Below, piece by piece: positions 26,206 to 34,684 of a stretch of 64,000 bases of DNA. The DNA comes from Anaerolineae bacterium. GTDB lineage: Bacteria > Chloroflexota > Anaerolineae > 4572-78 > J111. Below the pieces are notes generated by a model. The model did no database searches. It had not been told where the DNA came from and was given only the letters and a program-made list of their open reading frames with translations. The stretch covers positions 1-64,000 of the forward strand of contig JAGRBZ010000004.1 in assembly GCA_020433805.1 (NCBI GenBank), read 5' to 3'. A program made the translations under genes and the position numbers. Each line of letters starts with the position of its first letter. Positions within the stretch are counted from its first letter, which is position 1.

Positions 26206-27876
26206 TTAACGCTCTACAAGAGCTACCTTCTGATTGTACCAATTCAAAAATGTTGAGATAGACAGGCTGATTGTCAGATAAGCAACCATAAAAATAATGA
26301 TTACCTGTACCGCAAAGCCCGACTGGTTAAGCACCGTATTACCGACCCCCACCAAATCCGGATAGCCGATAGCAACCGCCAAACTGGAGTTTTTCGTTAG
26401 GTTTAGGTATTGGCTGGTCATTGGTGGAATGATAACGCGCATAGCCTGGGGTAGAACAATCAAGCGCAAGCGCTGAGTGTCATTCAAACCCAATGCACGA
26501 GCTGCTTCGGTTTGGCCTTTAGAAACGGCCAAAATACCGGCCCTTACAATTTCGGCTGCGTAGGAGCCAGTGTAAATGACCAGACCAATCAACAGCGCTG
26601 CAAATTCCGGAGTTAACTTCACCCCGCCTTGAATATTAAACCCGGCCGGAGCGGGTGTGTTGAGTACAAGCGGTGGGGCGTTGGTAGCAATAAGTTCGTG
26701 AGCATCTGGAGCTTCCAGAATAGCGCGTTCGGAGGCCAGTTCGGCCTGAGTACCGGCCAAAATATCACAGTCTCCGGCGGCATAGGCACTTCCGGCTTGG
26801 CTCACGCTGTCTACGCCGTTAACATCAACCGGAATGTTGCGCCGGCGAAGTTGACTGGCGGCATTAATCTCGGAGGCACTATTTTCTACCGCACAAAGCG
26901 TAACCGCACCGTCGTTGAGTACGTCCAAACGACCCTCTACTAACTCAGCTTCTTCGGGAGATAGCGTGCCTGACTCAAGCTGGTCTGTTAACTCGGCTCG
27001 ATATTCGGCAACATCAAGAATCGTTGTGAGATTTCGTTCGCTTCCTAATTCTGCTAAAGCATCGTCATCAATACTGGCGACATAAATGCTTTCAAAGTCA
27101 TCGAAATCGCTGATGTTTTTGGAGGCGCTGACCATAATCGCCTGATCGCTGGCAAAGGCGCTGGTCACGATCCAACCAATGAACGCAACGATAAGAAAAG
27201 CAAAGACAGCGTTTCCGAACTTATTTATAGACTCACCGGTTTGCTCTTCCTTCCGGCTTTGAATGGTCCACAGAACCATTGCCAAAATAACGCCCAAAAT
27301 AATAAAGGCCAACCAAATAGGAAAGGCGGATGTAGCCGACAAGCCGGGTACAGCAATGCCGCGATTGTTGAGATAGATAGGCAATCCAAAGAGTTGAGCG
27401 CTATCGCTCACTGCGGGCAGTTTTAGAATGACAGCAAAGTAGATAAAAAACAGCAGTACTAGTAGAGGAATGTTCCGTACAATTTCTATATAAACCGTGG
27501 CCACGCGGCTAATCAACCAGTTATTAGAAAGGCGGGCAATACCAACTACAATCCCCAGCAGCGTGGTTAGAACTATACCGATTAATGAGACTCGTAATGT
27601 ATTAACCACCCCAACCCATAATGCTCGACCAAAGGTGTCAGTAGCCTCGTATTCAATCCCTTCAGCGATATCGAAAGAGGCGGTGCTGTTAAGGAAATCA
27701 AAGCCTATTTCTAAACCTTGGTTTTCGGCATTGGTGATAAAGTTGTTGACGAGCCAGGCAAAGAAAATAATCACCAATATTGTGAAAATAATTTGCGCGA
27801 TTATGCCTAAAACACGAACGTCTCGCCAAAAAGGAATGGATGCTTCTTGTTTTATGTTTGGTGAAGTTGATGCCAT
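26206..27876 (-). CDS. aapQ: Amino-acid ABC transporter permease (AapQ-like) with an embedded substrate-binding-like segment
   Basis: Inner-membrane permease of 556 aa; proteobacterial AapQ is about 400. Helices lie at about 21-45, 85-115, 130-155, 185-205, 222-243, 422-445 and 510-545. The EAA loop is GQTEAARALGLND (about 455-467). Residues 242-415 are an extra loop, presumably on the outer face. Within it, 322-397 resembles the second lobe of the binding protein AapJ. Both have GAxxxC near the start, YAxGxCD with the two cysteines exactly 42 residues apart (328/370 here, 215/257 in AapJ), and a matching segment that ends in (D/S)xHxI. AGGAG precedes ATG 27876. It is co-transcribed with aapJ across an attenuator-like hairpin. 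Confidence 0.92.
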   Translation of the reverse strand: MASTSPNIKQEASIPFWRDVRVLGIIAQIIFTILVIIFFAWLVNNFITNAENQGLEIGFDFLNSTASFDIAEGIEYEATDTFGRALWVGVVNTLRVSLIGIVLTTLLGIVVGIARLSNNWLISRVATVYIEIVRNIPLLVLLFFIYFAVILKLPAVSDSAQLFGLPIYLNNRGIAVPGLSATSAFPIWLAFIILGVILAMVLWTIQSRKEEQTGESINKFGNAVFAFLIVAFIGWIVTSAFASDQAIMVSASKNISDFDDFESIYVASIDDDALAELGSERNLTTILDVAEYRAELTDQLESGTLSPEEAELVEGRLDVLNDGAVTLCAVENSASEINAASQLRRRNIPVDVNGVDSVSQAGSAYAAGDCDILAGTQAELASERAILEAPDAHELIATNAPPLVLNTPAPAGFNIQGGVKLTPEFAALLIGLVIYTGSYAAEIVRAGILAVSKGQTEAARALGLNDTQRLRLIVLPQAMRVIIPPMTSQYLNLTKNSSLAVAIGYPDLVGVGNTVLNQSGFAVQVIIIFMVAYLTISLSISTFLNWYNQKVALVER

Positions 27877-27902
27877 CTATCTCCTCATCCTATGAATAAC
27901 TT

Positions 27903-27938
27903 AAAAAGACAGCCCGGCGATACATCCACCGGGCTGTC
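27903..27938 (-). terminator. Attenuator-like hairpin between aapJ and aapQ
   Basis: On the minus strand GACAGCCCGG (27938-27929) pairs with CCGGGCTGTC (27917-27908), followed by five Ts. It lies after the aapJ stop and before the aapQ ribosome site. Partial termination here would give more binding protein than permease, a common design in ABC transporter operons. Confidence 0.8.
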
Positions 27939-27951
27939 CTTAGCCTAAATT

Positions 27952-29172
27952 TTAACGGAACGGGGGCGAGTACATGAGGCCGCCTTCGGTATATTCGGAA
28001 TTAAGACCGCGCGGCAGATTGAAGACCGTGTCGGGACCAAGGTGACGATCATAAATTTCACCGTAGTTACCAACTTGGCTGATAACCGTGACCATGAAGT
28101 CGTTGTCAAGGCCTATCCCTTGACCCAAATCACCTTCAGCTCCAAGGAAGTTGCGAACGACCGGATCTTCGCTGGTCGCGGCCATTTCTTCAACATTGTC
28201 GGAAGTGATGCCAAGTTCTTCGGCTTGCATCAGGCCGTAGGTGACCCACTTAACAATATCAAACCACTGATCATCTCCGTGGCGAACCGCGGGTGCAAGT
28301 GGCTCTTTCGACATGGTTTCATCTAAGATGATGTGTTCACTTGGATCAGAAAGTTGTGTTTGAGAGGATACCAGACCGGATTTATCGGTCGTGAAGCCGT
28401 CACAACGACCTTCTGCATAAGCGGCTAAGGTCGCAGGCTGGTCGGCCAAAACAACCGGCTCGTAGCTAATGTCTAAAGCACGCATCACGTCGGCTAAGTT
28501 CTTCTCGGTTGTCGTACCCTGCTGGACACAGACGGTGGCACCTTCTAAATCAGCCAAACTTTCAACGCCAGAGTCAACACGAACCATCATCCCCTGACCA
28601 TCGTAGAAGTTGGTGGGGGCAAAGTTGAAGCCAAGGGACGTATCCCGGCTGATAGTCCAGGTGGTGTTACGAACCAGAACGTCAACTTCACCGGCTTGCA
28701 GTACGGGGAAGCGGTCGGTACCGGTGGTGGCTCGAACTTCAACCGCTTCAGCATCGCCCAAAACGGCGGCAGCGATAGCTTTACAGAAATCGATATCAAA
28801 ACCGGCGAATTCGTTGGTGTCGGGATCAAGGAAACCAAAGCCGGGAACGTTGGCATTCCCACCGCAGTTTAGTACACCGCGATCTTGGACAATACCCAAG
28901 GTAGCGCCTTCTTGAGCAGCCGGAGCGGCTGTCTCTTCGGTGGTTTCTTCAGCAACCGTTTCTTCGGTAGCTTCAGCAACGGCTTCTTCTTCAGCAACGG
29001 CTTCTTCTTCTACTTCAGAGGCAACGGTAACTTCTTTGTCTACTTCAACGGTAACAACTTTTTCAACTTCAACGGTAACAACTTTTTCAACTACCGGGCT
29101 GCCCCCGCAAGCAGTTACAAACAGACCGATTGCGATAAGCGAAATAGCGGAAAATAAAGTGCTCTTTTTCAT
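27952..29172 (-). CDS. aapJ: Amino-acid-binding lipoprotein of ABC transporter (AapJ-like)
   Basis: Extracytoplasmic receptor of the general L-amino-acid transporter, 406 aa. The signal peptide ends in the lipobox VTAC with Cys22, so it is tethered to the membrane. A repetitive Val/Glu/Lys linker (about 28-50) and a Glu/Ala/Thr-rich spacer (50-85) precede the family 3 binding domain (about 90-406). This domain opens with VQDRGVLNCGGN and includes FDIDFCKAIAAA and RNTTWTISRD, both typical of AapJ. Cys215 and Cys257 are probably a disulfide pair. GGAGAAG lies upstream of ATG 29172. It is the first gene of a transcript from the promoter at 29436-29408 and is followed by aapQ. Substrate range is inferred from the family. 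Confidence 0.94.
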   Translation of the reverse strand: MKKSTLFSAISLIAIGLFVTACGGSPVVEKVVTVEVEKVVTVEVDKEVTVASEVEEEAVAEEEAVAEATEETVAEETTEETAAPAAQEGATLGIVQDRGVLNCGGNANVPGFGFLDPDTNEFAGFDIDFCKAIAAAVLGDAEAVEVRATTGTDRFPVLQAGEVDVLVRNTTWTISRDTSLGFNFAPTNFYDGQGMMVRVDSGVESLADLEGATVCVQQGTTTEKNLADVMRALDISYEPVVLADQPATLAAYAEGRCDGFTTDKSGLVSSQTQLSDPSEHIILDETMSKEPLAPAVRHGDDQWFDIVKWVTYGLMQAEELGITSDNVEEMAATSEDPVVRNFLGAEGDLGQGIGLDNDFMVTVISQVGNYGEIYDRHLGPDTVFNLPRGLNSEYTEGGLMYSPPFR

Positions 29173-29401
29173 ATTTGACTAACTTCTCCTCAATATTTTT
29201 GTATTTATGAGACACAATAAAAAACTTACTTAAAGGATGCTTCGTATTAAAAGCAAATCAAAGGTAAAGTAGATTTATGTTAATCTCCTCCTTCCATAAA
29301 CTCTGAGGCGGCATCACTTCCTTGTGAAGGATTGTCTGCTTTGAGACGTGGAAAATACTGCTGGCGAAACCAGGAGGGTTTAGATGTATAAACCGAAAGT
29401 T
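29173..29401 (-). promoter_or_regulatory. Long 5' leader of aapJ
   Basis: About 229 nt separate the predicted start of transcription from the aapJ ATG. The leader has a strong purine tract (GGAAGGAGGAGA, 29295-29284) with no usable start codon after it. An ATG just before that tract opens only a five-codon frame. I could not match a known riboswitch. Regulation through leader structure is possible but unproven. Confidence 0.4.
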
Positions 29402-29407
29402 TGGCGG

Positions 29408-29436
29408 ATTATAACAGTAAAGTGTGATTTGGTCAA
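29408..29436 (-). promoter_or_regulatory. Sigma-70-type promoter of aapJ-aapQ
   Basis: On the minus strand TTGACC (29436-29431), a 17-bp spacer and a perfect TATAAT (29413-29408). Transcription should start near 29401. Confidence 0.8.
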
Positions 29437-29501
29437 CTGATCGCTAGACGCCTCATTTCATTTTAATGTTTGGGCTAATGTCAGATTGGGAAAATTTGAA
29501 G

Positions 29502-29531
29502 TTGTATCCCTATTGCGCCGTGTGATATAAT
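29502..29531 (+). promoter_or_regulatory. Promoter of the Clp-like ATPase operon
   Basis: TTGTAT at 29502-29507, an 18-bp spacer, and a perfect TATAAT at 29526-29531. Transcription should begin near 29538, giving a short leader of about 28 nt. It lies about 65 bp upstream of the divergent aapJ promoter. No CIRCE or CtsR-like operator was noticed. Confidence 0.65.
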
Positions 29532-29565
29532 ATTTTGAGTATTGCACCTATCGAGGAGAAATTTT

Positions 29566-31776
29566 TTGGCTCAAAAACGTGGAACACTGGCAAAACGCAT
29601 TCCATCTAATCAACTTGTTCTCGCTTTTAACCAAGCGGCTGCCCTTATGCGCAGCAAGCGTGCTACGGTAATGACAGCGGAAATGCTGTTAAGTGCTTTT
29701 CTGACGGTCCCATCAACCGAAGCGTACCAGCTTTTGCAAAAATTCAGCCGCGAACGCGGCTTCGATTGGGATACATTGGTTTATGATGTCAATCGCGCCG
29801 CCACCGAGCGGCAGGCGCGCGATGAACGGTTTGATTTTGTGGCTGAAAAAGGTGAGCGCGTCCCCCTTAGCGATGAAATTTTAACCGTGATTGACGAAGG
29901 GTTAACGCTGGCCGAGTCGCAAGGCCGCAAGCAGTGCAACACGGCGCACGCCTTGGCCATCATGTCCAATATTAAGGTTGGCACCCATTGGCTGCTTAAC
30001 AAACGGGGCATTACGTATAAAGCGGTTCTTGATGCGATGGCTAGCCCTTCGGTTACCGTTGATGGCACTAACACCGTCAATTTAATTACGCTGGCAAAAC
30101 AAGGCAAGCTAGACTCAGTCTACCTCCGAACAAATTTGCTGAACAATCTGACGAATTTGTTATCGATGACCGTTAATCGCCATATTATGCTGGTTGGCCC
30201 TTCGGGTGTAGGAAAACGCTCGTTGGTGTTGGGGTTAGCCCAAATGCGTGCTCAAAATCAAGGCCCAAACAGCGTGGAGTCGATCATTCAGCTTAATGAA
30301 CAAGCTTTAGTCGATGACGATTATACGGTCTTACAGGATGGACTGACTGCCGCCCGAGGTGGTATTCTCTTCTTGCCCGATATTATCCGCTTTTTTAACG
30401 GCGGATCGCAGCTTGCCTTTAACGAACTGCAAAAAGCCTTGCTTGGCAATGGAGTGGCAATTATCGGCACCGCCACCGATGACCAATACAGCAAATTATC
30501 AAAATTAAATTTGGTTACGGATCGAACTCAGCAATTTAAGGTCCCTCCCACCACCGTTGCCGAAACAACAGAGATCCTCAAAGCGCAGAAATCTACGTTT
30601 GAAAACGATTACAAGATTGCAATCACACCTGAAAGTCTCGATGAAACCGCCCGGCTGGCCGGTCGTTACTATACAATCGAACCGTTGCCCGGCGCAGCCC
30701 TTCATTTGCTGCATCGCGCTTGTGCCCAATTTAAGGTCGATCTTGAAGCCGATACAGGCAGCACCGTAGCCAACGATGGCCGGCTTGATGTCGAAGATGT
30801 GATGAATGTCGCCAGCATGGTAACCGGTATTCCCATTGCCAGTATGCAGGCCGACGAGCGAGAGCGCTACAAAAATATGGCCGATCACATCCACAAGCGT
30901 ATCATCGGCCAAAACGAAGCAGTTGAAGCCCTCAGTCGAGCCGTAAAAATGGCCCGTGTCGGACTGAAAGATGCAAAGCGGCCTATCGGCTCTTTTATGT
31001 TTTTGGGGCCAACCGGCGTAGGTAAAACTGAGTTGGCCAAAGCACTGGCCGAGTTTATGTTCGGCACTGAAGATGCGCTCATTACCCTGGATATGAGCGA
31101 GTATATGGAGTCTTCCTCCGTCAACCGGCTTATTGGATCACCGCCGGGGTATGTGGGCCACGAAGCCGGCGGGCAATTAACGGACGCTGTACGTGAGCGC
31201 CCCTACAGTGTGGTGCTTTTTGATGAAATAGAAAAGGCCGATGTCAAAGTCTTCGACGTGCTGTTACAAGTACTAGATGAAGGGCGCTTAACCGACGGCA
31301 AAGGCGCAACGGTGAGTTTTAGCGAATCGGTTATTTTGATGACCAGCAATATCGGCGGACGCTTTCTGGCCGATCCGGGTTTGGATGAATCGGTGGCTCG
31401 GGAAGCGGCTGAGGAAGCCGTAAAAGAGCATTTCCGGCCCGAGTTTTTAAACCGGCTGGACGACATTATCTTCTTTCATCTACTCACCAATGAGAATTTG
31501 CGCGATATTCTGGATCTGCTGCTCAAAAAAGAAAAACGACTCGTGGCGGAACGCGACCTCACCTTAGAAATTTCCGAAACAGCCAAAACATGGCTGTTAG
31601 ACCAGAACGATCATCCCGAATGGGGCGCACGGCCCCTACGCCGAATTATTCAGAAGCATTTACGTGAACCGCTGGCAGATTTTCTTTTGGATGAGAATCC
31701 CGCGCCGGGTACAATCTTAAAAGTGCAAAAGCAAAAAAATGGGGGCTTAAAATTTGTTCAAGCCCGATCTAAATAA
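29566..31776 (+). CDS. Clp/Hsp100 family ATPase with degenerate first AAA domain
   Basis: 736 aa, ClpA/ClpC-like. N-terminal Clp repeat domain (about 1-145). The first AAA module (about 165-410) has GPSGVGKRS, where the Thr/Ser after the Walker Lys is Arg. Its Walker B reads ILFLPDI in place of ILFIDEI, so it probably does not hydrolyse ATP. No coiled-coil middle domain is present between the modules. The second AAA module is intact: GPTGVGKTE, VVLFDEIEKA and MTSNIGG. The region where ClpA/ClpC carry the (I/L/V)GF/L ClpP-docking tripeptide is short and lacks it. TTG 29566 follows GGAG at 29555-29558; an upstream TTG at 29542 would place the ribosome site inside the gene. It heads a probable three-gene operon. 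Confidence 0.9.
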   Translation: MAQKRGTLAKRIPSNQLVLAFNQAAALMRSKRATVMTAEMLLSAFLTVPSTEAYQLLQKFSRERGFDWDTLVYDVNRAATERQARDERFDFVAEKGERVPLSDEILTVIDEGLTLAESQGRKQCNTAHALAIMSNIKVGTHWLLNKRGITYKAVLDAMASPSVTVDGTNTVNLITLAKQGKLDSVYLRTNLLNNLTNLLSMTVNRHIMLVGPSGVGKRSLVLGLAQMRAQNQGPNSVESIIQLNEQALVDDDYTVLQDGLTAARGGILFLPDIIRFFNGGSQLAFNELQKALLGNGVAIIGTATDDQYSKLSKLNLVTDRTQQFKVPPTTVAETTEILKAQKSTFENDYKIAITPESLDETARLAGRYYTIEPLPGAALHLLHRACAQFKVDLEADTGSTVANDGRLDVEDVMNVASMVTGIPIASMQADERERYKNMADHIHKRIIGQNEAVEALSRAVKMARVGLKDAKRPIGSFMFLGPTGVGKTELAKALAEFMFGTEDALITLDMSEYMESSSVNRLIGSPPGYVGHEAGGQLTDAVRERPYSVVLFDEIEKADVKVFDVLLQVLDEGRLTDGKGATVSFSESVILMTSNIGGRFLADPGLDESVAREAAEEAVKEHFRPEFLNRLDDIIFFHLLTNENLRDILDLLLKKEKRLVAERDLTLEISETAKTWLLDQNDHPEWGARPLRRIIQKHLREPLADFLLDENPAPGTILKVQKQKNGGLKFVQARSK

Positions 31777-31865
31777 ATAGGGAGAGGAGAGATTAGGAGC
31801 CAGGAAAATTAAGAACCCATTCTCTTCATCATCTACCAATCTTCTCAAAATCAAGGAGTTAGACA

Positions 31866-32789
31866 ATGGAGTCTATCAATATCGATGCCGAAACGTTAGC
31901 CTATATTAAAAGCGAGTCAGAATTTAGCCAGGCTCGACTCAAAGGTTTTTTAGAAATTGTCATGGGTCTCATCACCGGGCATCAACGGCACTTGCTCAGT
32001 TTTGATGAGATAGTGAGCAAACTGAGGCTTAAGCAGTCCATTTATAAAGGCTTGCAAGATGTCCCTCTCGATCATATCATTGGCAGCACCGGGCGCTATG
32101 AAGATTTTACGCGCCACTTTCTGCCCCGCACCGGCGATAAGCGCGATAAGGAGCGCTGGCGAAATATTTACACCCTTGCTGTCACCGGCAAAGGCTTCCC
32201 CCCTATTGATCTGTATAAGATTGATGAAGTCTACTTTGTTAAAGACGGCAATCATCGCGTTTCCGTCGCCCGTAAGTTAGAATGGCCGACTATTCAAGCC
32301 AATGTTACCGAACTGCCGTGTTCTATTTCCTTAAATCCGGATGTTGACACAAAAGATTTGCTTATAAAGGAAGAATGTGCTTACTTTCTGGAAAAGACCC
32401 GGCTCGATCAGTCGAGACCTGACTCGAAATATCATATTGATTTTACGGAACCGGGTGGTTACAGAAATTTGCTCGATGACATCGAACTGCATCGCTATCT
32501 CTTGACCCTGAGTCAATCGCGATACACCGATGAAAGCAAACCGGTCTCCGTACCTGAGGCGGCGGCCGATTGGTACGATAATGTGTATCAGCTTATTATC
32601 AAGACAGTACGAGACCTGGATGTCATTAAACATTTTCCTAACCGTTCGGAAATGGATTTGTATGTGTGGCTCATTGTACATCAGCCTGAACTTCGCGATC
32701 GGCATAATTTAGAAGATTTACGTCTGTCGAATGGCGTTCAAGAATTTTTAGACTACTTGTATTGGGAGAGTAAGACGAATAAAGAATGA
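31866..32789 (+). CDS. ParB-fold-like protein of unknown function
   Basis: 307 aa, soluble. A central segment (about 95-150) reads GFPPIDLYKIDEVYFVKDGNHRVSVAR in pieces, with the GNHRxxxA signature of the ParB/sulfiredoxin fold, which in relatives binds nucleotide or acts as a nuclease-like domain. The flanking regions are helical and I do not recognise them. GGAG precedes ATG 31866. It lies 90 bp after the Clp-like gene, and its stop overlaps the start of the next gene as ATGA, so it is co-translated with the propeller protein. There is no helix-turn-helix that I can see, so a role in chromosome partition is not claimed. Confidence 0.75.
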   Translation: MESINIDAETLAYIKSESEFSQARLKGFLEIVMGLITGHQRHLLSFDEIVSKLRLKQSIYKGLQDVPLDHIIGSTGRYEDFTRHFLPRTGDKRDKERWRNIYTLAVTGKGFPPIDLYKIDEVYFVKDGNHRVSVARKLEWPTIQANVTELPCSISLNPDVDTKDLLIKEECAYFLEKTRLDQSRPDSKYHIDFTEPGGYRNLLDDIELHRYLLTLSQSRYTDESKPVSVPEAAADWYDNVYQLIIKTVRDLDVIKHFPNRSEMDLYVWLIVHQPELRDRHNLEDLRLSNGVQEFLDYLYWESKTNKE

Positions 32790-34051
32790 CATCGCTTGTC
32801 GATTTTTTAATGACCTCGCAATGGAAAGGTGTTCTGTTCTGGGTCAGTGCTATTGTTATTATTATCTTAGCAACCGTGTTTTATCAACCTGCTGCGGCTA
32901 AGACAGGATCGCTCTTGGTATGGACACGTGATCGTGTTTATATCATGGATATTGATACGCTTAATTTAGAGCGTGTTGGGCCGGCGACGGCGCAAGAAAC
33001 AATAACGCCGTCGCCCGGTTGCTCTGAACAGACCACAGTGCCTTGCTGGGTGGTGGTTAGCGACCGGATATACAAAGTTGATATAGGTACCGATCAGATC
33101 GAACAGACCCGTTTGCCTGTTGATGATGGCTATCGTTGGATTAACAGTGCCGTGAGCTGGTCGCCGGATGGGTTGCACATAGCGTACAGCGTTCAAAATA
33201 ATGAGAGCAGCGAGGCTGAATTACGGATTTACGATGCCTCTAGCCGCCAGGTAAAGATAAAAGCCGCCAATGTTGATCCGGCGGTGGCTGTGGCTTGGAC
33301 ATCCGATTGTGCTGCGGGTTTAGAGGCATCCAATTGCGAGATAGGCTATAAGCAACTGCCTAATCGCGGTGAACAGGAAGTTTTTCCGTGGTTAGTGGGC
33401 TTTAACCCGGCTACGGAATCGGTGCAGAAGTGGGCGTTATCGCCGGAAGAAATTTTTGAATTGAACTGGACAGCCCAAAATACGCTGCTCTACAGCCGCC
33501 CCAAACGTTTTTTTCGAAGCAGTGAAGACCATACAGAAGCCTATCACATTCCGCCGGGTAGCCAATTAGCCAACATGTCGCCGGATGGCCGCTATACGGT
33601 CTATTATCAGCCGTTCAAGCTAAAAGATTGTCCTCCCGATGATCCGGAGGGTGACTGCGTTCAACTTGGTGTATGGCTAACGTCTAACGAAGAGATCGAT
33701 CCGGAAAAAAAGTTGATTTATAACACCGCATTATCCGTACAAAATGAGGGGTTAAATTTTATTCCTATCTGGTCTCTCAATGGAGATGAATTTGTTTTTT
33801 TTCTTGAGGGAAAACTGATATATTACAATTTGCTTGAAGAAGAAACGACCATCTGGTATCGGTCGATTAATGGCAAACTGCGGTCTATTCCAGTCTTTTC
33901 GCCGAACGAAGAAGCTGTTGCTTTTGTTGATGATCAGGGGCAGGGCTATTCCGAATATCGGCTTGTAATAGCCAATCCAAAACTCCAGCCCGTTGAACAT
34001 ATCATCGAGACAGACAGCGGTTTCAAAATTTTAGCCTGGTTGCCCAATTAG
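32786..34051 (+). CDS. Membrane-anchored beta-propeller (TolB/WD-like) protein
   Basis: 421 aa. A single N-terminal transmembrane helix (about 15-33) anchors a large outer domain made of propeller-type blades with motifs such as AVSWSPDGLHIAYS, NMSPDGRYTVYY and PVFSPNEEAVAFVD. This resembles TolB-like WD40 repeats. Four cysteines at C(x)nC spacing around 79-87 and 172-179 may form disulfides outside the cell. The start overlaps the preceding stop by four bases. A scaffold or binding role is likely; no enzyme motif is visible. Confidence 0.78.
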   Translation: MTSLVDFLMTSQWKGVLFWVSAIVIIILATVFYQPAAAKTGSLLVWTRDRVYIMDIDTLNLERVGPATAQETITPSPGCSEQTTVPCWVVVSDRIYKVDIGTDQIEQTRLPVDDGYRWINSAVSWSPDGLHIAYSVQNNESSEAELRIYDASSRQVKIKAANVDPAVAVAWTSDCAAGLEASNCEIGYKQLPNRGEQEVFPWLVGFNPATESVQKWALSPEEIFELNWTAQNTLLYSRPKRFFRSSEDHTEAYHIPPGSQLANMSPDGRYTVYYQPFKLKDCPPDDPEGDCVQLGVWLTSNEEIDPEKKLIYNTALSVQNEGLNFIPIWSLNGDEFVFFLEGKLIYYNLLEEETTIWYRSINGKLRSIPVFSPNEEAVAFVDDQGQGYSEYRLVIANPKLQPVEHIIETDSGFKILAWLPN

Positions 34052-34100
34052 CCAACCCATATGGCTGCTAACGAAACTATCTAACCAATCCTCAACGACT

Positions 34101-34382
34101 TTAAGAAGATTCCTTTAAGGCCGCTTCCTCATCCCAGGTATCATCGAGTTCTTTGGCTACGGCAGAGGCGACTTCAGCAGCCGTACCTTCACGTTCAAAC
34201 TCATCACCCCATTTGAACATGGATGTGTATTGAGCCGCACTTTTATGACCGGCTTTGGATGATGCGTTTTCAACAGCTTTTTGGAAGCGAGGCGGTAGGT
34301 TTTCTCGAACAGTACCGTTTATGTCTGTGGCCTTTACACCCAACGGAATATGTTCCCAATACAAAATTTGATATCTTGCCAC
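34101..34382 (-). CDS. Small conserved protein, virulence-factor-like (PF13769-type)
   Basis: 93 aa, soluble. It opens ARYQILYWEHIPLGVKA and has a WGDEFEREG-type centre followed by an acidic helical tail (about 65-93). This pattern recalls a family of 80-95 aa proteins labelled virulence factor (Virulence_fact), whose function is unknown. GTG 34382 has AAGGAGAG eight bases upstream. It is convergent with the propeller gene and is not linked to any operon here. The family match is from memory and not certain. Confidence 0.7.
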   Translation of the reverse strand: MARYQILYWEHIPLGVKATDINGTVRENLPPRFQKAVENASSKAGHKSAAQYTSMFKWGDEFEREGTAAEVASAVAKELDDTWDEEAALKESS

Positions 34383-34556
34383 TACGTAATCTCTCCTTAC
34401 GATGTGATCAACACCGGAGTAATTGTTATAGCCTAAAGTCGTGTTGAATTTATTTCTATTATATAACGATGTTAGGATTTTTCAAGGAAATGCCATAGCA
34501 TATTTGACCTATTTACGGTGGCAACATAAGAGTTTGATGAGAAAATGTCAAATTTC

Positions 34557-34585
34557 TTGAAAAATAACGGTTTATTGACTACAAT
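34557..34585 (+). promoter_or_regulatory. Promoter of the moxR-bat operon
   Basis: TTGAAA at 34557-34562, a 17-bp spacer and TACAAT at 34580-34585. The transcript would start near 34592 and carry a leader of about 93 nt before moxR. Confidence 0.7.
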
Positions 34586-34684
34586 TAAATTGATTCTCAG
34601 GGATTAGTTGCGTGTTCGTGACTGCGGCTAATCTATTTTTTTGGAAAAAGACAAATCTACCGTCTGGAGGTCCGGCTACTTAGC

